Source of the DNA: an uncultured Chitinophagaceae bacterium
GTDB lineage: Bacteria; Bacteroidota; Bacteroidia; Chitinophagales; Chitinophagaceae
Reading direction: 5' to 3'
Length of the DNA: 18,458 bases
Assembly (NCBI GenBank): GCA_946885335.1
Contig: CAMPGG010000033.1
Span: 1 to 18,458 of the forward strand
Below are positions 1 to 7,535 of this stretch, piece after piece. The translations under genes were made by a program, and so were the position numbers. Numbering within the stretch: the stretch's first letter is position 1; every line of letters begins with the position of its first letter. The notes beneath the pieces were generated by a model. It was not told where the DNA came from. It saw only the letters and a program-made list of their open reading frames with translations, and ran no database searches.

Positions 1-1067
1 TTCAGGTTCAATGTGCGTGGCCTTCCTTTTACAATGGCTACGTTATTGATACCATAAGATGTTTGTAATTCAGTGAATTTGTACAGTTGATTGACAATGA
101 CATTCGCAACGCCATCTCTCTTCAGGTCTATAACTATTCTTGTTCCTTCTTTTTTGTTTGATTCATTGTTGATGTGGGCGATTCCTTCCACCACTTTTTC
201 ATTCACCAACTGGCCAATGCGGTCACAAAGTGCATCCCGGTTAACCTGGTAAGGTACTTCGGTAATGATGATCTGTTCTCGACCACTGGGTTTGGTATCA
301 ATGCGTAATTTTCCACGCAGTACCACCCTTCCGCGGCCTGTATGCATGCCGGCTTTCACCCCTTCCATACCAAAGATGATTCCACCGGTAGGGAAATCAG
401 GTGCTTTTACATGTAACATCAATTCGTCGATGGTTATATCACGGTTTTCAATAAACGCAATACATCCATCAATCACTTCCCGCAGGTTATGCGGCATTAT
501 ATTGGTGGCCATACCAACGGCGATACCACTGGATCCGTTGATCAGTAAAGTTGGAATACGAGTTGGTAAAACAGTGGGCTCTTTCAGAGAATCATCGAAA
601 TTGAACTGGAAGTCTACCGTGTCTTTATCGATGTCCAGCAACATGTTTTCTGCTATACGGTGAAGACGGGCTTCCGTATATCGCATAGCTGCCGGGCCAT
701 CACCATCCTGGCTTCCAAAGTTACCCTGGCCATCAACCATCATATAGCGCATGCTCCACTCCTGCGCCATTCTAACCATAGCATCATAAACGGAGGAGTC
801 ACCATGGGGGTGATATTTACCCAACACCTCACCCACAACCCTGGCCGATTTTTTATGTGATTTATTGGAGGCTAATCCTAATTCATTCATCGCATACAGA
901 ATTCTGCGGTGAACAGGTTTTAAGCCATCCCTGATATCCGGGAGAGCACGGCCAACAATTACCGACATAGAATAGTCGATATAAGCCGTTTTCATTTGTT
1001 CTTCGATATTGATCGGGATAATCCGGTTGTTATCCTGTGTTTCAAGAGGCTGAGAAGTATCTTCCAT
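1..1067 (-). CDS. gyrA: DNA gyrase subunit A, N-terminal part (runs off the left edge)
   Basis: This is the breakage-reunion subunit of type IIA topoisomerase, which introduces negative supercoils together with GyrB. I translated it by hand from ATG at 1067 and 355 codons lie in the window with no stop. The quinolone-pocket segment reads [17 protein letters not shown]; its Ser91 and Asp95 align with E. coli Ser83 and Asp87. The active-site block AAMRYTEAR places the catalytic Tyr at residue 130 (E. coli Tyr122), and the 39-residue Ser-to-Tyr spacing is conserved. The VDGQGNFGS block follows the GyrA pattern; ParC is less likely because of the GDSSVYD/EWSMRY context. The C-terminal half, with the pinwheel domain and GyrA box, is outside the window. 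A -7-like element lies at 1109-1116, 42 nt upstream of the start. Frame and family are certain; the GyrA/ParC choice is highly likely. Confidence 0.96.
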   Translation of the reverse strand, partial: MEDTSQPLETQDNNRIIPINIEEQMKTAYIDYSMSVIVGRALPDIRDGLKPVHRRILYAMNELGLASNKSHKKSARVVGEVLGKYHPHGDSSVYDAMVRMAQEWSMRYMMVDGQGNFGSQDGDGPAAMRYTEARLHRIAENMLLDIDKDTVDFQFNFDDSLKEPTVLPTRIPTLLINGSSGIAVGMATNIMPHNLREVIDGCIAFIENRDITIDELMLHVKAPDFPTGGIIFGMEGVKAGMHTGRGRVVLRGKLRIDTKPSGREQIIITEVPYQVNRDALCDRIGQLVNEKVVEGIAHINNESNKKEGTRIVIDLKRDGVANVIVNQLYKFTELQTSYGINNVAIVKGRPRTLNL

Positions 1068-1108
1068 GCTTTATTTTGAGTGTATTTTTTGCTGTTTCGC
1101 GAGGCCAG

Positions 1109-1116
1109 CAAATGTA
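1109..1116 (-). promoter_or_regulatory. Bacteroidota -7 element upstream of gyrA
   Basis: Read on the minus strand this is TACATTTG, an exact match to the TAnnTTTG consensus of the main Bacteroidota sigma factor. I see no TTG at the expected 19-21 bp upstream, so only half of the promoter is supported. It would give a leader of about 35-40 nt to the gyrA ATG at 1067. Confidence 0.45.
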
Positions 1117-1280
1117 ACTTATTTTACCCTTTAATCCTGTGTGAAAACAATGAATTATAAGCTAATTATCCACGAATGTGAAAAAATCAACACGCTGTGT
1201 TAATTAACCGAAAATAACAACCCTTTTACACTAACCAATGCAAAGTTTTAGTTCCTTTATACTTCGTTAAATTTTTATGT

Positions 1281-2651
1281 ATGGCCACTTACCTTCTCTT
1301 ACGGAATAACAAGGAATCAGGGCCTTTAAGTTTTGATGAATTAATTAAAATTGGATTAAAACCCTACGACCTGGTTTGGGTAAATGGGCGAAGTGCTGCC
1401 TGGCGATATCCAAGCGAAATAAAAGAATTGGTTCCGTATGCACCCGTTGTTGAAGAACAACCCTATGATCGGTTTTATCAAAAATCTACGGAACAAAACC
1501 CAGAGACTTCAAATCAACAGCCCGTTGCCAATACACCCCTTGATATTTCGCAACCTGAACCAACCAAAGCGCATAACCAGGAAATTCCCGTAAACCCTCA
1601 TCCTAAACAAAAGATTGAAAGAACCGCACAAACAAACAAAAATGTATTTGTGTCTTTCCCGGAAAGAATAACAGATAACAAGCCGGCAGCTCCTGTAGAA
1701 TATGAAAGAACAAAGGAAGAAAATGTAAATGCACAACGACAAAATATTCAGCCTTTACCTGCAAATGAAATACCTGGCTTTAAACAATCAACCATCAATA
1801 GAAATGAACCCATCGAACTGGAGGAAAAATATTCACAGCCTTTGGATGAGATCAAAGAGATGTATGTGCAGACATTGAACCAGCGTAAAAAAAGGAATGC
1901 ACGTAAACAAGCGTTTTTGAATGGATTAAAAATAGCAGCCGCGGTGCTGGTCATACTTTCTGTTGGCATGTTGATCGGAATGTATTTTGATAATGATAAA
2001 CAAATGACCGGCTTGGTTAATCAACCTGGCAAATCGGAATCAAACAAAACAGAATTAGGTTCAACCAGTTTTGTTTCCAATTCAAATCCAGCAGAAATCC
2101 CTGCTGATCATAATCCTGTACCGGTTGAAGATAATTATAATGATTACCAGGTATCCACAAACGAAAAGCAACCTGTTAACCTGGCTGCCAATAATAAAAA
2201 GAGATCTGAACAAAACAATAAGCAGGTACCTTATGCTGGTTCCGTTACCGATTCACAAACCAACGAAAGAAAAAGAGTGATCAGGGATGATGATAGTGCA
2301 TTGGCCGATAAGAATGAAACAACCAATAAAAAAAGTTCAATTGAAAATATTTGGGATGATGTTTCTATTAAAGCAAATGATTTTAAAACAGGTCCATTTG
2401 GCGGAATAAAAGATTTAACTATTACACTGGCTAATAACAGCAGCTATCCGCTTGATAAAGTTGAAATAGAAGTGAAATATATCGGTTTAGAAAAACAGGT
2501 TGTAAAAACACAGAAAATGGTATTTAATGATGTGGTGCCTGGAGGGCAGGTTCATGCGGATGTTCCGCGTACGGGAAGAGGAATGGATGTTGATGTATCC
2601 ATTAAAAAAATCAATGTTAGAGATTTTAGTTTTGCCCGATCTGAAAAATAA
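1281..2651 (+). CDS. GYF_2 (DUF4339) domain single-pass membrane protein
   Basis: This 456-residue protein has a clear modular layout. Residues 2-55 match the GYF_2/DUF4339 domain (start MATYLLLRNNKESGPLSFDE, then WVNGRSAAWRYPSEI), a small fold thought to bind proline-rich or other short peptides. Residues 60-205 are polar, Pro/Asn/Gln/Lys-rich and probably disordered. Residues 216-236 form one hydrophobic transmembrane segment after a basic stretch (RKKRNARK), which predicts the N-terminus in the cytoplasm. A second polar linker (237-345) leads to a folded C-terminal module (about 350-450) with beta-strand patterns such as LDKVEIEVKYIG, resembling FxLYD-like extracytoplasmic domains. ATG at 1281 puts the GYF motif at the very N-terminus, so the start is well supported. 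It is the first of three + strand genes, closed by a hairpin at 2665-2698. Its molecular role is unknown. Confidence 0.85.
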   Translation: MATYLLLRNNKESGPLSFDELIKIGLKPYDLVWVNGRSAAWRYPSEIKELVPYAPVVEEQPYDRFYQKSTEQNPETSNQQPVANTPLDISQPEPTKAHNQEIPVNPHPKQKIERTAQTNKNVFVSFPERITDNKPAAPVEYERTKEENVNAQRQNIQPLPANEIPGFKQSTINRNEPIELEEKYSQPLDEIKEMYVQTLNQRKKRNARKQAFLNGLKIAAAVLVILSVGMLIGMYFDNDKQMTGLVNQPGKSESNKTELGSTSFVSNSNPAEIPADHNPVPVEDNYNDYQVSTNEKQPVNLAANNKKRSEQNNKQVPYAGSVTDSQTNERKRVIRDDDSALADKNETTNKKSSIENIWDDVSIKANDFKTGPFGGIKDLTITLANNSSYPLDKVEIEVKYIGLEKQVVKTQKMVFNDVVPGGQVHADVPRTGRGMDVDVSIKKINVRDFSFARSEK

Positions 2652-2664
2652 TTTGTTAGTAGTT

Positions 2665-2698
2665 AAAAAAACAGCCGGAATTTTCCGGCTGTTTTTTT
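2665..2698 (+). terminator. Rho-independent terminator after the GYF_2 gene
   Basis: A perfect inverted repeat (ACAGCCGGAA / TTCCGGCTGT, 2671-2680 and 2683-2692) is flanked by an A-run on the left and a run of seven T on the right. It starts 13 bp after the stop of the GYF_2 gene. The flanking A/T runs would let it work on both strands, but only the upstream + gene needs it. Confidence 0.88.
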
Positions 2699-2749
2699 AT
2701 AGATAGATTCCAACAGGCTTATTAACTTGCCACTTTTAATACATTCTTT

Positions 2750-4264
2750 ATGAAACAGGTATTGGTGTTTGGAGCAGGTAAATCAGCTACAGTATTAATC
2801 GAATATTTATTGAATGAAGCAGAAATGCAAAACTGGTTTGTTACTGTAGTTGATGCGGACTTATTGATGGCCCGTTCAAAAACAGCTAACCATAACCGTG
2901 GTAATGCAGTTTCATTTGATATAAATAATGAAGTTGACAGGAGAAAAGAACTGGCCAAAGCTGATATTGTTATATCCATGCTTCCCCCTCACCTGCACAT
3001 ATTGGTAGCTAAAGATTGTATTTTATATAAAAAGAATTTGCTCACCGCTTCTTACGTTGATGAACAAGTTAAAATGCTGGCTTCACAGGTAGAGAAAGAA
3101 AATATTTTGTTTCTCTATGAAATGGGTCTTGACCCGGGTATCGATCACATGAGCGCCATGAAGATCATTCATCACATACAAGAAAAAGATGGTACCATTA
3201 CTTCCTTCAAATCTCATTGTGGTGGGTTGGTTGCTCCTGAAAGCGACGATAATGCTTGGCATTATAAAATAAGCTGGAATCCACGTAATGTGGTAAATGC
3301 CGGTAAAGCGGGAGCCATATTTAAGCAGGATGGTGAAACAAACAAATTGGATTATGCCGCACTTTTTGACAATGACAAATTTGTGGAGATTCCTGAATTG
3401 GGCGTTCTTTCTTTTTATCCAAACAGAGACTCACTTTCTTATATCCCATTGTATGGTTTGAACTCCGCAGATACATTTATCAGAACAACTTTAAGGCATC
3501 CTGATTTTATGTACGGCTGGAAAAATATTATAGACCTGAAACTTACTGATGAAACCATTCAATACGAAACGGATGGAATGTCTCTCGCTGCATTTTTTAA
3601 AGAACATTTTGCCAAAAATGGATTTAATGATTGGTTAAAGGAAAAGATGACCAATCGTTTTGCCCAAACAAAAGAACTGTTGGAAAACCTGGTTAAATTA
3701 AACGAGGCTGAAAAAGCGGCTGCAGAAACGGGTGAAGAAATTCCTGAGTCTTTAATGATGATTGACAAAAAAGGCGACCTGGAGCATATTGAATTGGAAA
3801 CTATTAAAACAAATGCCGCTGCAACCATTGCAGGAAAGTTACATGAAGCAAATCTTACCCTGAAACAATTGTTTCACCTGGGCATGGATGATGAAGAGAC
3901 CATGATCAATAAAGGAAAATGCAGTGCTGCCGATGTTCTGCAATTTGCTCTGGAAAAAAAACTGGCATTGCATCCGGGTGATAAGGATATGATTGTTATG
4001 CTGCATGAAATTGAATATAATCTAAACCATAAAAATACACTGGTTAAAAGTTCGCTTGTAGTAAAAGGTATGGATAGCTCCCATACAGCTATGGCCAAAA
4101 CAGTCGGTTTGCCATTGGGCATTGCAGCTAAATTGATTTTGAATGGCACGATCAAATTATCAGGACTTCATGTACCGGTGATAAAAGAAATTTATGAGCC
4201 GGTTTTAAAAGAATTGGAATTATCCGGTATTCAATTCAATGAAGAAACAATCCAGGCTGATTAG
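2750..4264 (+). CDS. Saccharopine dehydrogenase / saccharopine reductase family protein (LYS9/AASS-C type)
   Basis: This is a 504-residue NAD(P)-dependent enzyme of the saccharopine dehydrogenase family. It opens with a Rossmann loop (VLVFGAGKSATVLIEYL, residues 4-20), followed by an acidic residue after beta-2 (VVDAD) and the ISMLPPHLH segment. The signature GLDPGIDHMSA (residues 126-136) is characteristic of the Lys9 / AASS C-terminal branch, which interconverts saccharopine with glutamate plus aminoadipate semialdehyde. The catalytic/substrate domain occupies roughly 130-440. It is longer than yeast Lys9 (about 446 aa), with extra acidic sequence near 320-345. It stands alone: no lysine-ketoglutarate reductase partner is visible, so whether it works in lysine breakdown or on another opine-like substrate cannot be read here. 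Family assignment is secure and the direction of the reaction is inferred. Confidence 0.9.
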   Translation: MKQVLVFGAGKSATVLIEYLLNEAEMQNWFVTVVDADLLMARSKTANHNRGNAVSFDINNEVDRRKELAKADIVISMLPPHLHILVAKDCILYKKNLLTASYVDEQVKMLASQVEKENILFLYEMGLDPGIDHMSAMKIIHHIQEKDGTITSFKSHCGGLVAPESDDNAWHYKISWNPRNVVNAGKAGAIFKQDGETNKLDYAALFDNDKFVEIPELGVLSFYPNRDSLSYIPLYGLNSADTFIRTTLRHPDFMYGWKNIIDLKLTDETIQYETDGMSLAAFFKEHFAKNGFNDWLKEKMTNRFAQTKELLENLVKLNEAEKAAAETGEEIPESLMMIDKKGDLEHIELETIKTNAAATIAGKLHEANLTLKQLFHLGMDDEETMINKGKCSAADVLQFALEKKLALHPGDKDMIVMLHEIEYNLNHKNTLVKSSLVVKGMDSSHTAMAKTVGLPLGIAAKLILNGTIKLSGLHVPVIKEIYEPVLKELELSGIQFNEETIQAD

Positions 4265-4535
4265 ATTATTAATTCAGGTATTCATCTTACCAGTTCATCC
4301 CTTTTATATGGCGGGTCAACGCTAAATATATCCATTCATACATTATACATTCATCCAGGAAATATTATTCCAATTACTTTGCAACCTGACATGAGCAGAG
4401 TCGCTAAATGAGCCACCCATTTATGCAGATGCTTTGTCTAAAAAGTTTTAAAAAAAACTTTTGCTGTTCAGAATCAGCATACCACACGCCAAATTTTATT
4501 TCAGGAATTATTAATCATTAAAACTTATTCAGAAA
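4265..4535. other. Intergenic region upstream of the GIN-domain lipoprotein gene
   Basis: This 271 bp stretch is AT-rich and I find no coding frame or RNA gene in it. It contains a weak A/T-only inverted repeat (AAAAGTTT 4441-4448 / AAACTTTT 4455-4462), too poor in G/C to call a terminator. No exact TAnnTTTG element is obvious next to the downstream start at 4536. Confidence 0.4.
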
Positions 4536-5252
4536 ATGAAAAAGATGAATGGATTGTTGTTGGCGTTTGCGGGAGTAATTATGTTTTCATCCTGCGAAAA
4601 AATTAAAGGCGAAGGACCTGTAATTACTGAAAACCGGAATGTGGGTTCATTTGCCGGTGTTGATCTGCGTGGAGATGCGACGGTGCATTTCACCAAAGGA
4701 AATGATTTGAAAATTGAACTGCATGGGCAGGACAATATTTTGAAAGTATTGGAAACTTATAAGTCAGGTTCTAACCTGGTAATTAAATACCGGAATGACA
4801 TCCGGTTGGGAAGACATGAGCCGGTAACTATTTATCTTACTGCTCCAGACCTCAATGATCTTCGTATAAGCGGATCAGGAGACATTTTTGTTTCGGGTGA
4901 TATTATTAACAATGATATGGAAATGGATATCAGCGGATCGGGCAATATTAAAATGGATAAATTAAAAACGAGTTACCTGGATGTAAATATCAGCGGATCT
5001 GGAAATGCGGAAATTGAGGATGGAGAAGCAGATGAAGAAATTTTAAGGATCAGTGGCAGCGGTGATTTGAATTTTCCAAACTTGATAGCCCGGAAAGTAA
5101 TGACTACAACCAGTGGCTCGGGTGATATAAGAATTCATGTTACGGAAGAACTTCGTTCAACCATTTCCGGTAGTGGATCGGTTTATTATAAAGGACAACC
5201 TTCCATATTAACTTCAAATATTTCCGGATCGGGTAAACTAAGACCGATGTAA
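4536..5252 (+). CDS. GIN-domain (DUF2807) lipoprotein with repeated ISGSG rungs
   Basis: This 238-residue protein starts with a lipoprotein signal peptide; the lipobox ends FSSC with the lipidated Cys at residue 20. The mature part matches the DUF2807 'putative auto-transporter adhesin head GIN' family, including the typical opening VGSFAGVDLRGDATVHFTKG. From about residue 108 the motif ISGSG and variants recurs seven times (codon starts 4866, 4929, 4989, 5049, 5109, 5163, 5220), spaced 18-21 codons apart. That spacing fits one rung of a right-handed beta-helix or beta-roll. It is probably anchored in the outer or inner membrane facing the periplasm or surface; its ligand is unknown. It has no Asp at +2 (the mature sequence is CEKIKG), so retention signals are unclear. 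Downstream lies a strong terminator that overlaps the tail of the convergent sirtuin gene. Confidence 0.92.
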   Translation: MKKMNGLLLAFAGVIMFSSCEKIKGEGPVITENRNVGSFAGVDLRGDATVHFTKGNDLKIELHGQDNILKVLETYKSGSNLVIKYRNDIRLGRHEPVTIYLTAPDLNDLRISGSGDIFVSGDIINNDMEMDISGSGNIKMDKLKTSYLDVNISGSGNAEIEDGEADEEILRISGSGDLNFPNLIARKVMTTTSGSGDIRIHVTEELRSTISGSGSVYYKGQPSILTSNISGSGKLRPM

Positions 5253-5263
5253 AATATTTTTTT

Positions 5264-5295
5264 AAAGCCCGCAGCTAAATGGCGGGCTTTTTTTT
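5264..5295 (+). terminator. Terminator of the GIN lipoprotein gene, overlapping the sirtuin 3' end
   Basis: A perfect 9 bp stem AAAGCCCGC (5264-5272) / GCGGGCTTT (5282-5290) with a 9 nt loop is followed by Ts to 5295. The sirtuin stop codon (5275-5277, minus strand) sits in the loop, and the right arm encodes the last sirtuin residues (KKKPAI). On the minus strand the stem is followed by As, so it should terminate only the + strand transcript. Confidence 0.88.
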
Positions 5296-5988
5296 ATCAT
5301 TTGAAGAAAGCAAAATTTCTACCAGGTCTTTGATCCCTTCCGAAGCTGGTTTTTCTATCGCTGTTAAATTTGGCACTGCGGATGTATACGGTATTTTTTT
5401 ATCAATGATAAATTTGGGAATATCATAAGGCGCAAAGCTGATCAATCCGGCCGCTGGATAAACGACCAATGATGTTCCTACTATCACAAAGATCTTTGCT
5501 AAACTTACAATATCCATAGCGATGGGAATTTTTTCAACTGGTTCCTCAAACCAAACAATATCAGGCCGGTATTGATAACCATCAGGTGCAAGATCACCCA
5601 TTCTTATATCCGATTTAATTTGTTTAACATGTCCCCTATCCTTCTCGCTGCACATTTTAAAAATTTCACCATGTAAATGAAGCACGTTTGTCGATCCTGC
5701 TCTTTCATGCAAGTCATCAATGTTTTGTGTGATGATCTGTACATCAAAATATTTTTCCAGTCCGGCTAATCCATAATGTGCGGCGTTGGGTTCGGCTTCT
5801 AAAACATTTTTGCGGCGCATGTTATAAAATTCCAGGACCAGTTCAGGATTTTTGCGCCAGCCGCGGGGTGTTGCCACTTCTTCCAGGTCAAATCCTTCCC
5901 AAAGACCATCGCTGTCCCGGAATGTTTTTAAACCACTTTCAGCACTGATGCCGGCACCTGTTAATACAACCAGTTTTTGTTTTTCCAT
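5275..5988 (-). CDS. cobB: NAD-dependent protein deacylase, sirtuin (class III, CobB/SIRT5-like)
   Basis: This sirtuin removes acyl groups from lysines using NAD+. Numbering from ATG 5988 (237 aa), it shows the NAD loop GAGISAESGLKTFRD (11-25), the TQNIDDLHERAG block and the catalytic His106 in LHLHGEIF. PDIVWFEEP and the late VGTSLVVYPAAGL nucleotide-binding block follow. Tyr55 and Arg58 (FYNMRRKN) match the Y-x-x-R pair that gives CobB/SIRT5 enzymes their desuccinylase/demalonylase preference. The usual four zinc cysteines are missing: between the catalytic His and PDIVWF there is only Cys113. The start was moved from an in-frame TTG at 5991 to the ATG at 5988. It follows the DUF4349 gene by 34 bp and is probably cotranscribed. 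A TATTTTTG at 5993-6000 could give it its own near-leaderless transcript, but no -33 element is visible. Confidence 0.95.
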   Translation of the reverse strand: MEKQKLVVLTGAGISAESGLKTFRDSDGLWEGFDLEEVATPRGWRKNPELVLEFYNMRRKNVLEAEPNAAHYGLAGLEKYFDVQIITQNIDDLHERAGSTNVLHLHGEIFKMCSEKDRGHVKQIKSDIRMGDLAPDGYQYRPDIVWFEEPVEKIPIAMDIVSLAKIFVIVGTSLVVYPAAGLISFAPYDIPKFIIDKKIPYTSAVPNLTAIEKPASEGIKDLVEILLSSNDKKKPAI

Positions 5989-6022
5989 CAAACAAAAATA
6001 CGCAGACGATATGCTAAAATAT

Positions 6023-6910
6023 TTATGCTTGCTTGATTCTTTTCGAAAACATTTTCCTGGTTATCATCCAACCAATCAATCCAAATAACCATAAGGGCCA
6101 GATTGAAATTAACCCGATTATTAATTCCCCAATCCAAATCCATCCGTTCTTAAAAGAACTCCAAATCCGGGTATTATATGCGGGATCATTATCAACAGCG
6201 CCAGGGTTTAAAACCTGGTAATAGTTTATATTAATTGTACTGAATGATGCAGATTGTTTCAGGTAATTCAGTTTGCCGGAAGTTGCTTCAATATCTTCCT
6301 GGATTTCATTTATTTCAGATTGTACATGTAATATATCTTCCATATTCTTTGCCTGCTTCAACAAATCCAAATAACGCAGACGAACCTGTTTTTTTGCATC
6401 CAGCCTGGAACGGACATCAACTGTTTGCATAGTAACATCCTCCGCACTGATGTTTTTTTGAATTGTTTTTACAGCAGCAGATGAAAGGGTGTTCATTACA
6501 TTATCAAACTGGTTTACCGGAATTTTAAGCGTGATGTTGTTTTCAATTGAATATTCCGTTTCCTTTTGCTGTTCTTCGGCAATATAACCACCCGACTTCT
6601 TTACCTGGTCATGAATTAATTTTCCAAATGTGTTGAAATCATTTATTTCAAGATGAAGGTTAGCGGTCTTGATGATTTTTTTGTCTAGCTCCTGTAAGGT
6701 TACCGATCCAGCGGGTGTAAATTGTTTTTCACTTTCCGGGCTTTTCTGATCAAAACTTTTATTTGTTTCTTCAGTTTTACCAGGTTTTTGTTCGGGGGGA
6801 ATGATATCCATTATGGCTGAATCTTCTGCAGACGAATTTATTTCGTTTTCACAGGCGGTTAAGGACAATACAATGCCTGCTGCTAATGCAGCGATTTTTA
6901 TTAAATGCAT
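6023..6910 (-). CDS. DUF4349 domain lipoprotein with C-terminal membrane segment
   Basis: This 295-residue envelope protein has a signal peptide ending in LTAC, with the lipidated Cys at residue 20. A polar linker (21-75) follows. The DUF4349 core runs from about 78 to 280: it begins KKIIKTANLHLEINDF and includes the typical GGYIAEE, the 'DVRSRLDAKKQVRLRYLDLL' region and a coiled-coil stretch (about 185-225, ILHVQSEINEIQEDIEA). It ends with a strongly hydrophobic helix (about 257-285, Trp-rich) and a basic tail, so the protein appears to be tethered by lipid at one end and by a transmembrane helix at the other. The family has no firmly assigned biochemical function. It is the first gene of a two-gene unit with the sirtuin. 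The 188 bp upstream (6911-7098) contains only an imperfect -7-like TCGCTTTG. Confidence 0.9.
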   Translation of the reverse strand: MHLIKIAALAAGIVLSLTACENEINSSAEDSAIMDIIPPEQKPGKTEETNKSFDQKSPESEKQFTPAGSVTLQELDKKIIKTANLHLEINDFNTFGKLIHDQVKKSGGYIAEEQQKETEYSIENNITLKIPVNQFDNVMNTLSSAAVKTIQKNISAEDVTMQTVDVRSRLDAKKQVRLRYLDLLKQAKNMEDILHVQSEINEIQEDIEATSGKLNYLKQSASFSTININYYQVLNPGAVDNDPAYNTRIWSSFKNGWIWIGELIIGLISIWPLWLFGLIGWMITRKMFSKRIKQA

Positions 6911-7098
6911 AAAAATGATTTTTAGGTAAGATGCAAAGCGATGCTGATTTGCATAAAAATTAAAATAACTTATTGGTTACCGTTATCTATTAGGATGAAT
7001 GCATTCATTTACATTGATACATTTTTATTTAAAATGTAACCCAATGAAGAATGAATTTCAGAAAAACTACCAGTTAGTGGTATGTCGCAGAGCAGAGG

Positions 7099-7509
7099 TC
7101 ATTTTGTTTCAGCCAGGTCCATTATGATGGCCCATTCTTCATCAGTAACGGGCGTTACAGATAGTCGACCAAGTTTAACAAGAGCCATGTTGGCCAATCT
7201 TTTATCCTGCTTTATTTGCTGAAGGGTAACAGTTTTTTTTAATTTTTTTTTGGGTTTCAGGTCAACAACTACCCAGGCTTCATCGTCTGTTGTCGGATCC
7301 TGGTAAAATTCTTTTGCCACTTCTGCTATGCCTACTATTTCCAGACCTTCATTACTGTGATAAAAGAAAACCTGGTCGCCTTTTTTCATTGCTTTCAAAA
7401 AGTTACGGGCTGCATAATTGCGAACACCATCCCAATAAGTTTTCTTATCCTTCTGAAATTGGTCCCATGAATATTTGAAAGGTTCAGATTTTACCAGCCA
7501 GTAAGCCAT
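7099..7509 (-). CDS. EVE-domain protein (thymocyte nuclear protein 1-like)
   Basis: A compact 136-residue protein made almost entirely of one EVE domain, a PUA-like fold related to YTH readers that binds modified bases or RNA. Visible family blocks are MAYWLVKSEP at the N-terminus, YWDGVRNYAARNFLKAMKKG, DQVFFYHSNEGLEIVGIAEV, and near the C-terminus LVKLGRLSVTPVTDEEW. The ATG at 7509 gives exactly the canonical family start; a longer frame would need TTG at 7542, overlapping the upstream stop codon, so I reject it. It is the last gene of the pdhA-TPR-ribH-lutA-EVE run, 26 bp after the lutA-like stop. Bacterial EVE proteins are proposed to be modified-DNA sensors or RNA-binding factors; the sequence alone does not say which. 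Confidence 0.93.
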   Translation of the reverse strand: MAYWLVKSEPFKYSWDQFQKDKKTYWDGVRNYAARNFLKAMKKGDQVFFYHSNEGLEIVGIAEVAKEFYQDPTTDDEAWVVVDLKPKKKLKKTVTLQQIKQDKRLANMALVKLGRLSVTPVTDEEWAIIMDLAETK

Positions 7510-7535
7510 ATTATGAAGATTAAAGATGATAATTT

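Noticed and set aside
265..860. Open + strand frames at 265-663 and 660-860
   Set aside because: They lie antisense to gyrA, whose conserved motifs are read continuously on the minus strand; the frames have no family resemblance.
4441..4462. Inverted repeat AAAAGTTT/AAACTTTT as a terminator
   Set aside because: It is almost purely A/T and is far from the saccharopine gene stop (about 180 bp), so its stability and position are unconvincing.
4866..5235. Repeats in the GIN lipoprotein gene as a CRISPR-like or tandem DNA array
   Set aside because: The repeats are in frame, degenerate, and explained by the protein's beta-helix rungs; spacers are not unique foreign-like sequences.
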